Source: a virus | IMG/VR virus record: IMGVR_UViG_3300032605_000018 | Coordinates: 1 to 59,315 of that record | Length of the DNA stretch: 59,315 nucleotides | Reading direction: 5' to 3' (one strand) | Shown here: positions 15,630 through 22,686 of the stretch, one piece after another | Numbering within the stretch: position 1 is the first letter of the stretch | Layout of the letters: the number at the start of each line of letters is the position of its first letter | Translations under genes and position numbers: made by a program | The notes under the pieces: model-generated | What the model saw: the letters and a program-made list of their open reading frames with translations, nothing else | Database searches by the model: none | Told to the model about the DNA's origin: nothing

Positions 15630-15760
15630 TGGAACAGCATATTTGTATCGTATGTGGACATGTCCACGATGAAGCAGTAGAAGGCGCATGGGATTCATTG
15701 CCAGAAACATTTGAATGCCCAGAGTGTGGTTGCGGTAAAGAAGATTACACAACAATGTAA
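15629..15760 (+). CDS. Rubredoxin-like protein (split partner of rubrerythrin)
   Basis: A 43-residue product, too short for most gene finders. Two CxxC knuckles (CIVCG at 6-10 and CPECG at 30-34) bind one iron, as in rubredoxin. The spacing matches the shorter rubrerythrin-type C-terminal domain rather than free rubredoxin. The start overlaps the rubrerythrin stop by 1 nt (TAATG), so the ancestral fusion appears split, or never fused. It would pass electrons to the diiron protein. Confidence 0.85.
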   Translation: MEQHICIVCGHVHDEAVEGAWDSLPETFECPECGCGKEDYTTM

Positions 15761-15785
15761 TCTGTAGCATAAAAACAACACCCTT

Positions 15786-15811
15786 AACCCCCTGTTTTTA
15801 GGGGGTTTTTT
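15786..15811 (+). terminator. Intrinsic terminator after rubredoxin
   Basis: An 8-bp stem (15786-15793 with 15800-15807), a 6-nt loop, and a run of six T at 15806-15811. It ends the rubrerythrin/rubredoxin unit. Confidence 0.9.
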
Positions 15812-15827
15812 GTACTTAAAATTTTGG

Positions 15828-15856
15828 TTTACCATTAATTACCAAAATGCTATACT
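15828..15856 (+). promoter_or_regulatory. sigma-70-like promoter
   Basis: TTTACC (15828-15833), a 17-bp spacer and TATACT (15851-15856). The downstream TTATAGTGAATAAC resembles the initially transcribed sequence at 17167 and 20183. Confidence 0.65.
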
Positions 15857-15886
15857 GTTGTTATAGTGAATAACAAGGAGCAGACC

Positions 15887-16165
15887 ATGCAAGTACAAGT
15901 AAAAGACATTATTCGTTCTTACGATTTCAAGCCAATGGTTAACAGAGAAGATTGCTTTGTTGAAGGCGAAGTATTGGATCGTAACGATAGCACTCGTGGT
16001 TACCAAGCATATAAAATCCGTGTTACTAAAGATGTGTTTGATGGCAAAGAGTTTACTGAAGTTGGTTACAAAAATACAGGTAACCGTGTTGGTGAGATCG
16101 TGTTCGTTCCTTGGAAGGTTAGCTTTATGGAATACCAAGGTCGTATTATCAACTTGTCAAGATAA
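15887..16165 (+). CDS. Hypothetical phage protein
   Basis: A 92-residue, strand-rich product of unknown function with alternating charged residues (VTKDVFDGKEFTEVGYKN), like a small OB or SH3-type barrel. The ATG at 15887 has AAGGAG 6 nt upstream. First gene of a cluster of small proteins after the terminator. Confidence 0.65.
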   Translation: MQVQVKDIIRSYDFKPMVNREDCFVEGEVLDRNDSTRGYQAYKIRVTKDVFDGKEFTEVGYKNTGNRVGEIVFVPWKVSFMEYQGRIINLSR

Positions 16166-16176
16166 GGAGAAGCAAA

Positions 16177-16374
16177 ATGGCTTACAACAGAAAAAATCAT
16201 GTGATCCAAACAGCAGATGCCATCTGCGAAGACATGGGTTACGACAACTACGCAGAATTTGAAGCCGACGACATTGAATACATTGGTATGGAATGTCAGT
16301 GCAATTTCAAAGATGTTTGTGAAATACTCAACATTCCGTTGCCTGCATCGTTGGGCCCAGTAATGGCAGGATAA
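16177..16374 (+). CDS. Small acidic phage protein with Cys
   Basis: A 65-residue product of unknown function, acidic, with Cys at positions in AICEDMG, GMECQCNFKDVC. The clustered Cys could bind metal, but no known motif fits. Good ribosome site (AAGGAG). A structured intergenic RNA follows. Confidence 0.6.
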   Translation: MAYNRKNHVIQTADAICEDMGYDNYAEFEADDIEYIGMECQCNFKDVCEILNIPLPASLGPVMAG

Positions 16375-16383
16375 GGCTGTAAT

Positions 16384-16483
16384 GGGGCCGTGCGGTCCCT
16401 GGGGAGCCTTGATACCCCAGAATACGAAGCGAGTCAATTTTTGCTGGTGGTTGCGACTCACAAACCTAAAACCAGCACTTTTT
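16384..16483 (+). ncRNA. Structured intergenic RNA / attenuator-like element
   Basis: Stem 1 pairs 16384-16389 with 16394-16399 (GTGC loop). Stem 2 pairs 16399-16404 with 16415-16420. Stem 3 pairs 16431-16437 with 16451-16459 around a 2-nt bulge. A fourth, competing stem pairs 16442-16452 with 16463-16477 (11 bp, 4-nt bulge) and is followed by CTTTTT, like a terminator. Then come AAGGAG and the next ATG. Mutually exclusive stems before a gene resemble a riboswitch or attenuator. No known class recognised. Confidence 0.45.
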
Positions 16484-16499
16484 AACTAAGGAGATGTTG

Positions 16500-16688
16500 A
16501 TGTCAAAATGTCAAACTATTGCCGAGTACAAAGAAATGGTACGCAACATGCCCGTGCAAGAATTAATGGGCTTAGCCGATACCTACAACGATTGTCAAAG
16601 CCCAGGGGTCAACGACGTTGTTATCCGCGACATTCTCAACAACGAAGTTGAGCGTCGTATTAATAACTGGGAAATCGCAGAAGTATGA
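16500..16688 (+). CDS. Small phage protein downstream of the structured RNA
   Basis: A 62-residue helical product (MSKCQTIAEYKEMVRNMPV) of unknown function. The ATG at 16500 is preferred over 16494 because AAGGAG (16488-16493) is 6 nt upstream of it. If the upstream element is an attenuator, this and the next two coupled genes are the controlled ones. Confidence 0.65.
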   Translation: MSKCQTIAEYKEMVRNMPVQELMGLADTYNDCQSPGVNDVVIRDILNNEVERRINNWEIAEV

Positions 16689-16813
16689 ACTACGAGCTAA
16701 CGACTTGGGGCAACCGCGACACAGGCGAAATACACTATCTGGTAGATGGCGTAGAAGTTAGTAAAGCCGAATACGATCGCTGTTTTGCAGAGTACCAAAA
16801 TGCAAGAGGGTAA
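16685..16813 (+). CDS. Very small phage protein
   Basis: A 42-residue product overlapping the previous stop (ATGA) and the next start. It has the pattern YLVDGVEVSKAEYDR (18-32), a 'dG.evs..eyd' motif that I recall in short phage proteins. Function unknown. Confidence 0.6.
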   Translation: MNYELTTWGNRDTGEIHYLVDGVEVSKAEYDRCFAEYQNARG

Positions 16814-17141
16814 TCTGTTTATCATGGCCTGGGACTGCAATGGTCTTGAGGCTGTGGTTAATATTACAGATCTTGAAAAAGAAGCTACTTGGGCAACTCT
16901 GCAAGACAAGGAACCTTCAAAAAAAATTAGCCATATTGTAAATTACCTAATGACGCGAGCTCGTGCAAATAGTCAAAGACACTACGAAATCTATACTATG
17001 AATGTTCAAGAAGGACTTACAGACGAAGATATTCGCGGTATGTTTGAAAACGATCCGCAAGGTAGTGCTGACTTAATTCGTGATCGTGGTAATAAGATAT
17101 ATAGCGATCGCAGAGATGCAACAGCGGTAAAGATTGTTTGA
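16800..17141 (+). CDS. Hypothetical phage protein
   Basis: A 113-residue product from the ATG at 16800. Features are a central helix (KKISHIVNYLMTRARANS) and an acidic segment (GLTDEDIRGMFENDPQ). Function unknown. Its stop codon lies within the -35 box of the next promoter. Confidence 0.6.
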   Translation: MQEGNLFIMAWDCNGLEAVVNITDLEKEATWATLQDKEPSKKISHIVNYLMTRARANSQRHYEIYTMNVQEGLTDEDIRGMFENDPQGSADLIRDRGNKIYSDRRDATAVKIV

Positions 17142-17166
17142 CCGTTAAAGATCAATATTGTATAAT
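17138..17166 (+). promoter_or_regulatory. sigma-70-like promoter for the MoxR gene
   Basis: TTGACC (17138-17143), a 17-bp spacer and TATAAT (17161-17166), followed by AGTTGTATAGTAAG, a downstream sequence nearly identical to that after the promoter at 20513. The leader of the mRNA is about 50 nt. Confidence 0.85.
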
Positions 17167-17223
17167 AGTTGTATAGTAAGAAATAAGTTAAATTCCGTAG
17201 TTAAATTTTAATAGGAGTCGTAA

Positions 17224-18324
17224 ATGAGCGTTAGTGAAAATCGTACAGTTACCCCAAGTGAAACCCGTAGCCGTTTGTTACGTGCTTTCAAAGTAAAACG
17301 TCCAGTATTCTTGTGGGGTCCTCCAGGCGTAGGTAAATCAGAATTGGTAGCAGACTTGACTCAAGAATTAGGCGGCCTGTGCATTGACTTGCGTCTAGGT
17401 CAGATGGAGCCGACAGATTTGCGTGGTATTCCGTTTTATAACAAAGACAACGGTAAGATGGATTGGGCTGAGCCTATCGACTTGCCAACTGCCGAAATGG
17501 CCAAAGAGTATCCAGTTATCACTTTGTTCTTGGACGAAATGAACGTAGCGGCACCTGCTGTTCAAGCTGCAGCGTATCAGTTGATTTTGAACCGTCGTCT
17601 AGGTAAGTATCATTTGCCAGACAATGTTGTAATTGTTGCGGCTGGTAACCGTGAATCAGATAAAGGTGTAAGTTTCCGTATGCCAATGCCTTTAGCAAAT
17701 CGTTTCGTACACTTAGAAGTACGTGCAGACTACGATTCATGGAACGAGTGGGCAGTTAAGCATCGTGTACATAAAGACGTTGTAGGTTACATCGGCTTCG
17801 CTAAACAAGACTTGATGGACTTTAACCCACGTTCAAGTTCACGTGCTTTTGCTACACCACGCTCATGGAGCTTCGTATCAGAGTTCTTGTATGATGAAGA
17901 TGCTACAGATGCAGAATTGAGTGATTTGATTGCCGGTACTGTAGGCGATGGTTTGGGTGTTAAGTTTATGGCACACCGTAAGGTAGCTGGACAAATGCCT
18001 AACCCAAGCGATATTTTAGCTGGTAAAGTAAAAGAGTTGAAGGTTAAGGAAGTATCAGCAATGTACTCATTGACTGTTAGTATGTGCTACGAATTGCAGG
18101 ATAGCTATGCCAAACTAGGCAAAGAAAAGATCGGCGAATGGCATGAACAAGCAGATAACTTCTTCAGATTTATGATGGATAATTTTACCACTGAGTTGGT
18201 TGTTATGGGAGCTCGCGTAGCTTTGACAACCTATAATCTTCCACTAGTACCAGGTAAGTTGAAGAACTTTGATGAGTTCCATAAGCGTTACGGCAAGTAT
18301 ATTATTGCTGCAGGCGGTAAGTAA
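17224..18324 (+). CDS. MoxR-family AAA+ ATPase
   Basis: A 366-residue AAA+ chaperone-like ATPase. Walker A WGPPGVGKSE (31-40), Walker B LFLDEMN (101-107), sensor-1 AAGNRESD (139-146) and an arginine-finger region RMPMPLANRF (152-161) are all present. MoxR proteins typically act with a VWA-domain partner to remodel or load cofactors into client proteins; that partner is at 20572, under a promoter with the same downstream sequence. The phage client is unknown. Confidence 0.88.
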   Translation: MSVSENRTVTPSETRSRLLRAFKVKRPVFLWGPPGVGKSELVADLTQELGGLCIDLRLGQMEPTDLRGIPFYNKDNGKMDWAEPIDLPTAEMAKEYPVITLFLDEMNVAAPAVQAAAYQLILNRRLGKYHLPDNVVIVAAGNRESDKGVSFRMPMPLANRFVHLEVRADYDSWNEWAVKHRVHKDVVGYIGFAKQDLMDFNPRSSSRAFATPRSWSFVSEFLYDEDATDAELSDLIAGTVGDGLGVKFMAHRKVAGQMPNPSDILAGKVKELKVKEVSAMYSLTVSMCYELQDSYAKLGKEKIGEWHEQADNFFRFMMDNFTTELVVMGARVALTTYNLPLVPGKLKNFDEFHKRYGKYIIAAGGK

Positions 18325-18355
18325 GATTCACTAGCATCATAAATGGGAGGCATTC

Positions 18356-18640
18356 GTGAGATATAAGACCTTCCTACTTTTAACGGCACTACTGCTAAAC
18401 GGTTGTGCCGTTCCTATGTTTATAGCAGGTGTAGCCAGCGTAGGAGTAAATGAATCAACAGGTCGTACTGTGTCGGATCATGTAGTAAGTGGAGCGACGG
18501 GACAGGATTGTAGAATAGCAAGATCGTTTGAAGGTCGAGATATTTGCCAAGGCAATACAGTTGCACCTACTTTATCGGTAACAGAGTCAAAGTATCAGTC
18601 ATCGTCGACAGCAGAGATTACAGCAAGGTATAACAAGTGA
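18356..18640 (+). CDS. Small lipoprotein
   Basis: A 94-residue product with a GTG start and a clear GGGAGG ribosome site. The signal peptide ends in a lipobox (LLLNGC, Cys17), so it is probably a membrane-anchored lipoprotein. The mature part contains TGRTVSDHVVSGATGQDC, a pattern I associate with small proteobacterial lipoproteins, which suggests transfer from a host. A possible superinfection or envelope role is inference. Confidence 0.7.
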   Translation: MRYKTFLLLTALLLNGCAVPMFIAGVASVGVNESTGRTVSDHVVSGATGQDCRIARSFEGRDICQGNTVAPTLSVTESKYQSSSTAEITARYNK

Positions 18641-18954
18641 AGGTAACTCGGTTAGATCGGCGCCACACTTGCTATAATATTATGAAGTATCACGTAGAAA
18701 CTGAGTATGATTTTATGGGCGGGAGTGAACCCAGGATAGAAAAGTTTAAAGAATGGCGTAATTGGTGCCACGAAGTGTTTGGTCCAGGTTGCGAAACTAA
18801 GTGGATTGTAATCCGTGCAAAGCCAGCTGGCAATGAAGGTCAGTGCCGGATGGAATCAACGACTCGTTGGGCTTGGCATACAGAAAAAGATGAAATGCGT
18901 TTATATTTTAAAGATGATGAAACGCTAAGTGCGTTTATGTTGCAGTGGGGGTAA
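18637..18954 (+). CDS. FxLxWG-tail small protein, copy 1
   Basis: The frame opens with a GTG overlapping the lipoprotein stop (GTGA); an ATG at 18682 (MKYHVETEY) is the alternative start and gives 90 residues. It ends FKDDETLSAFMLQWG, the C-terminal signature shared with the next two genes. A TATAAT at 18673 probably reflects chance. Function unknown. Confidence 0.65.
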   Translation: MKVTRLDRRHTCYNIMKYHVETEYDFMGGSEPRIEKFKEWRNWCHEVFGPGCETKWIVIRAKPAGNEGQCRMESTTRWAWHTEKDEMRLYFKDDETLSAFMLQWG

Positions 18955-18955
18955 T

Positions 18956-19411
18956 ATGGAATACAAATTTATAAGAAATGATACAGATAGAATTCGTGCA
19001 ATACATAACGGTAGGCCGCCTATGTTTGTACTCTTTTCTTTCCGTGACCAATGGTCAAAAGAACAGGTTAGAATTACCGAATCTAAAAATGGTTTCGAAG
19101 GATATTGGGTTAAGGTTAAAATTGATGATCCAGTAATCCAACAGGATTTTGAGGATACTGTATTAAAAAACTCAATTAATTGGGATCAAGTTGCCAATGA
19201 TCGACATAATAAAGAAAAACAACACCTATTAGATTCATATCCATTTGTAATGCAGGCAAGAAAACTATCAATAGACGAGTGTCAAGAGTTAAGTAAATGG
19301 ATATGTGCAAAATTTGGTAAGGAAGGACAACGGTGGGTAACTCATCGAGAAATTGGAATATTATTTAAAAATGAAGAAGATGCAATTTTATTTGCATTAA
19401 AGTGGGGGTAA
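18956..19411 (+). CDS. FxLxWG-tail small protein, copy 2
   Basis: A 151-residue product from the ATG at 18956, whose ribosome site is the GGGGG that also encodes the preceding protein's final Trp-Gly-stop. The C-terminus FKNEEDAILFALKWG matches copy 1. A middle helix (DECQELSKWICAKFG) parallels the WRNWCHEVFG region of copy 1. Function unknown. Confidence 0.7.
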   Translation: MEYKFIRNDTDRIRAIHNGRPPMFVLFSFRDQWSKEQVRITESKNGFEGYWVKVKIDDPVIQQDFEDTVLKNSINWDQVANDRHNKEKQHLLDSYPFVMQARKLSIDECQELSKWICAKFGKEGQRWVTHREIGILFKNEEDAILFALKWG

Positions 19412-19412
19412 T

Positions 19413-19661
19413 ATGATTTATAAAATGCCATTCCCGGTTTGGGAAAAGATTTCTGAATCATTTCCATTGATCGATAGTGGATATATAGACGAAGAAAGTA
19501 TTATAAAATATCTTAAAAATGATTGCGGGCTTGTAGATACTGGTAAGTGGGAACATCCTGAAAAAGATGAATTTGGTGAGTGGGAAGATGGTAAAGAACT
19601 ATACCATTATCGTGTTTCTAACAAGAAAAAGTTTGCATTATTTTTATTGAAGTGGGGGTAA
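19413..19661 (+). CDS. FxLxWG-tail small protein, copy 3
   Basis: An 82-residue product whose ATG follows the same junction (TGGGGGTAATATG) as copy 2. It ends KKFALFLLKWG. Shorter than its paralogues and acidic in the middle (EHPEKDEFGEWEDGKE). Function unknown. Confidence 0.7.
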   Translation: MIYKMPFPVWEKISESFPLIDSGYIDEESIIKYLKNDCGLVDTGKWEHPEKDEFGEWEDGKELYHYRVSNKKKFALFLLKWG

Positions 19662-19662
19662 T

Positions 19663-20121
19663 ATGGAAGAAGCAGAATTATTATTTAAAAGGTTCCCTGC
19701 AGAAAAGCAGGATCAAGTTCGTGGTTTAGTTGAATATGCTACTCTCATGGGCTTGACAGGCAAGGACCTTGTCAGCATCGGCGGCAAACTTGATCGTATC
19801 AAAGCGCAAAAAGAACGTGCTCGTAACATGGAGATTATCAAAAGTTTTAAGATAGACACTATCGGCGACGATAAACGGTACAAAGGTATCAATCGCGAGT
19901 CCGCATTAGATAATCGCTTTAAGATTCGTACTGCTACAGGTGCGTATAACTTCCAATACAGTTACTACGGCTGGGAAGTCCAGAGCTTGAAAACTGGTGT
20001 CGGAGTACGTCATAAGATCGATATCTACGCATACGAACTAGGTGATCGTAACTGGAGCCGCCTGTGTCGCTATGCTATGATGTTAGACGTTGCACATGGT
20101 AAAATCCAGCTGAATTTCTAA
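19663..20121 (+). CDS. Hypothetical phage protein
   Basis: A 152-residue product, the fourth ORF using the TGGGGGTAATATG junction but without the WG tail. It has a helical N-terminus (LVEYATLMGLTGKDLVSIGGKLDRI) and a strand-rich Tyr-containing C-terminal half. Function unknown. A terminator follows 3 nt after its stop. Confidence 0.65.
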   Translation: MEEAELLFKRFPAEKQDQVRGLVEYATLMGLTGKDLVSIGGKLDRIKAQKERARNMEIIKSFKIDTIGDDKRYKGINRESALDNRFKIRTATGAYNFQYSYYGWEVQSLKTGVGVRHKIDIYAYELGDRNWSRLCRYAMMLDVAHGKIQLNF

Positions 20122-20123
20122 TT

Positions 20124-20150
20124 AGAGCCCCTGTTTATGGGGTTCTATTT
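20124..20150 (+). terminator. Intrinsic terminator
   Basis: An 8-bp stem including one G-T pair (20124-20131 with 20139-20146), a 7-nt loop and a T-rich tail. The next promoter's -35 begins 4 nt later, so the two transcription units abut. Confidence 0.8.
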
Positions 20151-20153
20151 TGG

Positions 20154-20182
20154 TTGCCCATTAATTCCATTAAATGTATAAT
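20154..20182 (+). promoter_or_regulatory. sigma-70-like promoter
   Basis: TTGCCC (20154-20159), a 17-bp spacer and TATAAT (20177-20182), followed by GTATGTATAGTGAAA, related to the downstream sequences of the promoters at 17138 and 20513. Serves the gene at 20213, which has AAAGGAG. Confidence 0.75.
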
Positions 20183-20212
20183 GTATGTATAGTGAAATTA
20201 AAGGAGCGTTAA

Positions 20213-20494
20213 ATGTTTGAACTTATTGGTGAAATTACAGTCGGTTTAGTTGGTGTAGTTATCCTTGCTGTCGTTGCTTATAATTTGTTTGATATCGCCC
20301 GCACCGCAGTATTGGGCACAGACTTTTTACGCTGGTATATTGCACAATCTAAAAAGACTAATCCTACTTACAAAATGAAGGTTAATATTTTTAGTGCATG
20401 GATTGAAGCGTTTAAAACCATGTATGAGTACGGTGATGAAACTTCAATTACTCACAATAACGGTGCCAAATACAAACCATTTAGTCGAGTTTAA
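20213..20494 (+). CDS. Small membrane-anchored protein
   Basis: A 93-residue product. A strong N-terminal transmembrane helix (EITVGLVGVVILAVVAYNLF, about 6-25) is followed by a soluble basic and aromatic part. It has its own promoter and is not overlapped by neighbours, so expression is probably independent. Function unknown. Confidence 0.65.
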   Translation: MFELIGEITVGLVGVVILAVVAYNLFDIARTAVLGTDFLRWYIAQSKKTNPTYKMKVNIFSAWIEAFKTMYEYGDETSITHNNGAKYKPFSRV

Positions 20495-20512
20495 ACCGTT
20501 GTTTTTAGACTA

Positions 20513-20541
20513 CAGACCAACAAATCAGTTTAATGTATAAT
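20513..20541 (+). promoter_or_regulatory. Promoter for the VWA gene (weak -35)
   Basis: TATAAT (20536-20541) with a poor -35 (CAGACC, 20513-20518) at 17 bp. The 17 bases from the -10 onward are identical to those after the MoxR promoter at 17161, which argues for a functional, coordinately used element. Confidence 0.65.
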
Positions 20542-20571
20542 AGTTGTATAGTAAAAATTTAGGAGCATTTA

Positions 20572-21837
20572 ATGACTACATTAGCAGAAAAAAGCAAAGT
20601 TAAAACAGTAACAGATCCCAAGGTAGATGCTAGTGCCCGTGAAAAATTGATCACTGCACGTATCGGCTTGCTGTTACGTCAGCCGTTCTTTGGTAACCTT
20701 GCTACCCGCATGAACTTGATCAATGCTGACGAATGGTGTCCTACTGCCGCAACAGACGGACGTAGGTTTTATTACAACTCAGAATTCGTTAATTCGCTTC
20801 CGCTGAAGCAGTTGGAGTTCTTGGTAGGCCACGAAGTGTTACACGCTGTTTATGACCATATGGGACGTCGTGGCAATCGCGATCCTAAGTTATGGAACAT
20901 TGCCGATGACTATTGTGTAAATTGGGACTTGGTAGAACAACGTGTTGGTGACAAGATTCCTGTTGCCTTATACGATTCTAAATACAAAGGTATGTGCGCC
21001 GAAGAAGTTTACGATGACTTGTATGCCAATGCAGACAAAATCAACGTTGATCAGTTGCTCAAGCAATTACTAGATGAGCACTTGGACGGTACCGGAGAAG
21101 AAGATGGAGAAGGTGACGGTACTGAAAGCGACAAATCTGGTCAAGGCAACGGACGTCCTAAGCTCACAGAAGCTGAAAAGAAGGAAATCCGTGACGAGAT
21201 CAAAGAAGCTGTCTTAGCCGCAGCAACCAGCGTAGGTGCAGGTAATGTACCAGGCGGTGTCAAGCGCATGATCAAGGACTTGATTGAGCCTGTAATGGAT
21301 TGGCGTGAACTGTTACAACAACAGATCGAATCTACAGTTAAATCAGACTTTACTTGGGCACGTCCTTCACGTCGTAGCTGGCATATGGATGCAGTTATGC
21401 CAGGCATGAAACCGGGCGAACAGATTGATGTTGTCATCGGTATTGATACTTCTGGATCAATTACAGACCAAGACCTAAAGATCTTCTTGAGTGAAATCAA
21501 AGGTATCATGGAAGCCTACGATGAGTACAAGATCACAGTAATGGGTTGGGATACCGAAGTCGGCAATGTAGCTACATTTACATCAGACAACTTAGAAGAT
21601 ATCAGCAGTTTTGAACCAGGTGGTGGTGGTGGTACAGATCCACATTGTGTTTGGAACTACCTGCGTGAAAACGACATTGAACCTAAGAAACTGATCATGT
21701 TTACTGACTTTTGCTTTTACGGTTGGAGTCCTGCAGAGGTAGAACTGTACTGTGATACTGTTTGGATTATCAAAGGTAACAAGTCAGCAGAACCAGAGTT
21801 TGGTGTTTGGGCTCACTACGAGGATGCAGACAAGTGA
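20572..21837 (+). CDS. VWA-domain protein with HExxH metallopeptidase-like domain
   Basis: A 421-residue partner of the MoxR ATPase. The N-terminal part carries GHEVLHAVYDH (86-96), a zinc-metallopeptidase HExxH motif. A Gly/Asp/Glu-rich linker spans about 172-194. The C-terminal VWA domain has the MIDAS motif DTSGS (292-296) and a later FTDFCFYG. This DUF2201-like architecture pairs with MoxR ATPases in bacteria and phages. Both genes have matching promoters. Whether it is a peptidase in vivo is not shown by the sequence. Confidence 0.85.
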   Translation: MTTLAEKSKVKTVTDPKVDASAREKLITARIGLLLRQPFFGNLATRMNLINADEWCPTAATDGRRFYYNSEFVNSLPLKQLEFLVGHEVLHAVYDHMGRRGNRDPKLWNIADDYCVNWDLVEQRVGDKIPVALYDSKYKGMCAEEVYDDLYANADKINVDQLLKQLLDEHLDGTGEEDGEGDGTESDKSGQGNGRPKLTEAEKKEIRDEIKEAVLAAATSVGAGNVPGGVKRMIKDLIEPVMDWRELLQQQIESTVKSDFTWARPSRRSWHMDAVMPGMKPGEQIDVVIGIDTSGSITDQDLKIFLSEIKGIMEAYDEYKITVMGWDTEVGNVATFTSDNLEDISSFEPGGGGGTDPHCVWNYLRENDIEPKKLIMFTDFCFYGWSPAEVELYCDTVWIIKGNKSAEPEFGVWAHYEDADK

Positions 21838-21935
21838 TAGGAACTTGGTTAACCGAAGCACTTTGTATAGTAGCTATTGCTTTTATACTATGTACTTTGG
21901 TTATCCATATTCTTAAACTAATAGATGAGGATTAA
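21834..21935 (+). CDS. 33-residue membrane peptide
   Basis: A GTG start overlaps the VWA stop (GTGA). Nearly the whole product is one hydrophobic helix (ALCIVAIAFILCTLVIHIL) ending in DED. Supported mainly by the overlap, the composition and the tight fit before the next ATG. Confidence 0.5.
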   Translation: MIGTWLTEALCIVAIAFILCTLVIHILKLIDED

Positions 21936-21937
21936 AA

Positions 21938-22099
21938 ATGATTACACAGTTTGAAAAATGGTTATTCTTGGGCATAGGCTTTGTTATTGTTTCTATGATT
22001 GTGGCCGGCGGACTAGCAATGAAAAGTTCTAAAGAATGCAGATTAGAGTTAGCCAAGTCTGGTCGTAGCGCCGAAGAGATTGTAAAACTATGTCCATAA
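21938..22099 (+). CDS. Small membrane protein with Cys tail
   Basis: A 53-residue product. One helix (about 9-28) is followed by a charged tail with two Cys (SKECRLELAK, KLCP). The design matches the protein at 10330-10518, so they are likely paralogues. It overlaps the next gene by 10 nt. Function unknown. Confidence 0.6.
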   Translation: MITQFEKWLFLGIGFVIVSMIVAGGLAMKSSKECRLELAKSGRSAEEIVKLCP

Positions 22100-22329
22100 A
22101 TTTTACTGCTAGCGAAAGTCCGTGGGTTACCCTACGTCGAGGTGATCCAAGTTTTCAACTAAATGGACCTTATAGTTTAGCCAACCGTGCCGGTATTCAG
22201 ATCAATCGAGATTGCCCAGGTAATATTGCTAACGATATCAATTGGGCGATACAACACGGTTTCATTGAAGCTGTAGCAACTGTACCAAAAGATGATCCTA
22301 CTTATATGTGGGAAACCTTAAAGAGATGA
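22090..22329 (+). CDS. Hypothetical phage protein
   Basis: A 79-residue soluble product with Trp/Pro-rich ends (SPWVTLRRGDPSF, DDPTYMWETLKR) and a central CPGNIANDINWAIQHGF. Function unknown. It overlaps both neighbours. Confidence 0.6.
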   Translation: MSINFTASESPWVTLRRGDPSFQLNGPYSLANRAGIQINRDCPGNIANDINWAIQHGFIEAVATVPKDDPTYMWETLKR

Positions 22330-22499
22330 AACCGTTGCCCAATTTCCCGGATGACGAATTTCTAAAAGTGCGTTATAATTTTAATACTTGGAAACCAACA
22401 GTAAGAAGTCGTCAACTAAAAATGGTTAAGACTGGTACTTGGATGTTTGGCTTACTTGGCACTTATAAACTTGTTTACACAGATTGGACAGAGGAATAA
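22326..22499 (+). CDS. Small phage protein
   Basis: 57 residues from the ATG overlapping the previous stop (ATGA). It has an aromatic and basic character (KVRYNFNTWKPTVRSRQLK), then GTWMFGLLGTYKLVYTDW. The next protein has the related order W-V-W-L-T-M-Y-Y. Function unknown. Confidence 0.6.
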   Translation: MKPLPNFPDDEFLKVRYNFNTWKPTVRSRQLKMVKTGTWMFGLLGTYKLVYTDWTEE

Positions 22500-22678
22500 T
22501 GGAAACATCATTTAGAAGTAATAATGGAATTTTGTATAACCGATATTATGCATGGATTCCCACGCAAGTAACTAGCGGAGCATGGGTTTGGCTTACTATG
22601 TACTATGCTCGCGAAAAGAAAGAATTAGGGTGGGTAACTATGACCCCGTTTGAATTTATACTCGACCATAAAATTTAA
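22499..22678 (+). CDS. Small aromatic-rich phage protein
   Basis: A 59-residue product whose ATG overlaps the previous stop by 1 nt with GAGG upstream. Rich in Tyr and Trp (YNRYYAWIP, GAWVWLTMYYAREKK). Function unknown. Confidence 0.6.
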   Translation: METSFRSNNGILYNRYYAWIPTQVTSGAWVWLTMYYAREKKELGWVTMTPFEFILDHKI

Positions 22679-22686
22679 GGACAATA

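Noticed and set aside
18673-18678. Extended -10 (TGCTATAAT) before the ATG at 18682
   Set aside because: No convincing -35, and it would place the start of transcription after the candidate ATG.
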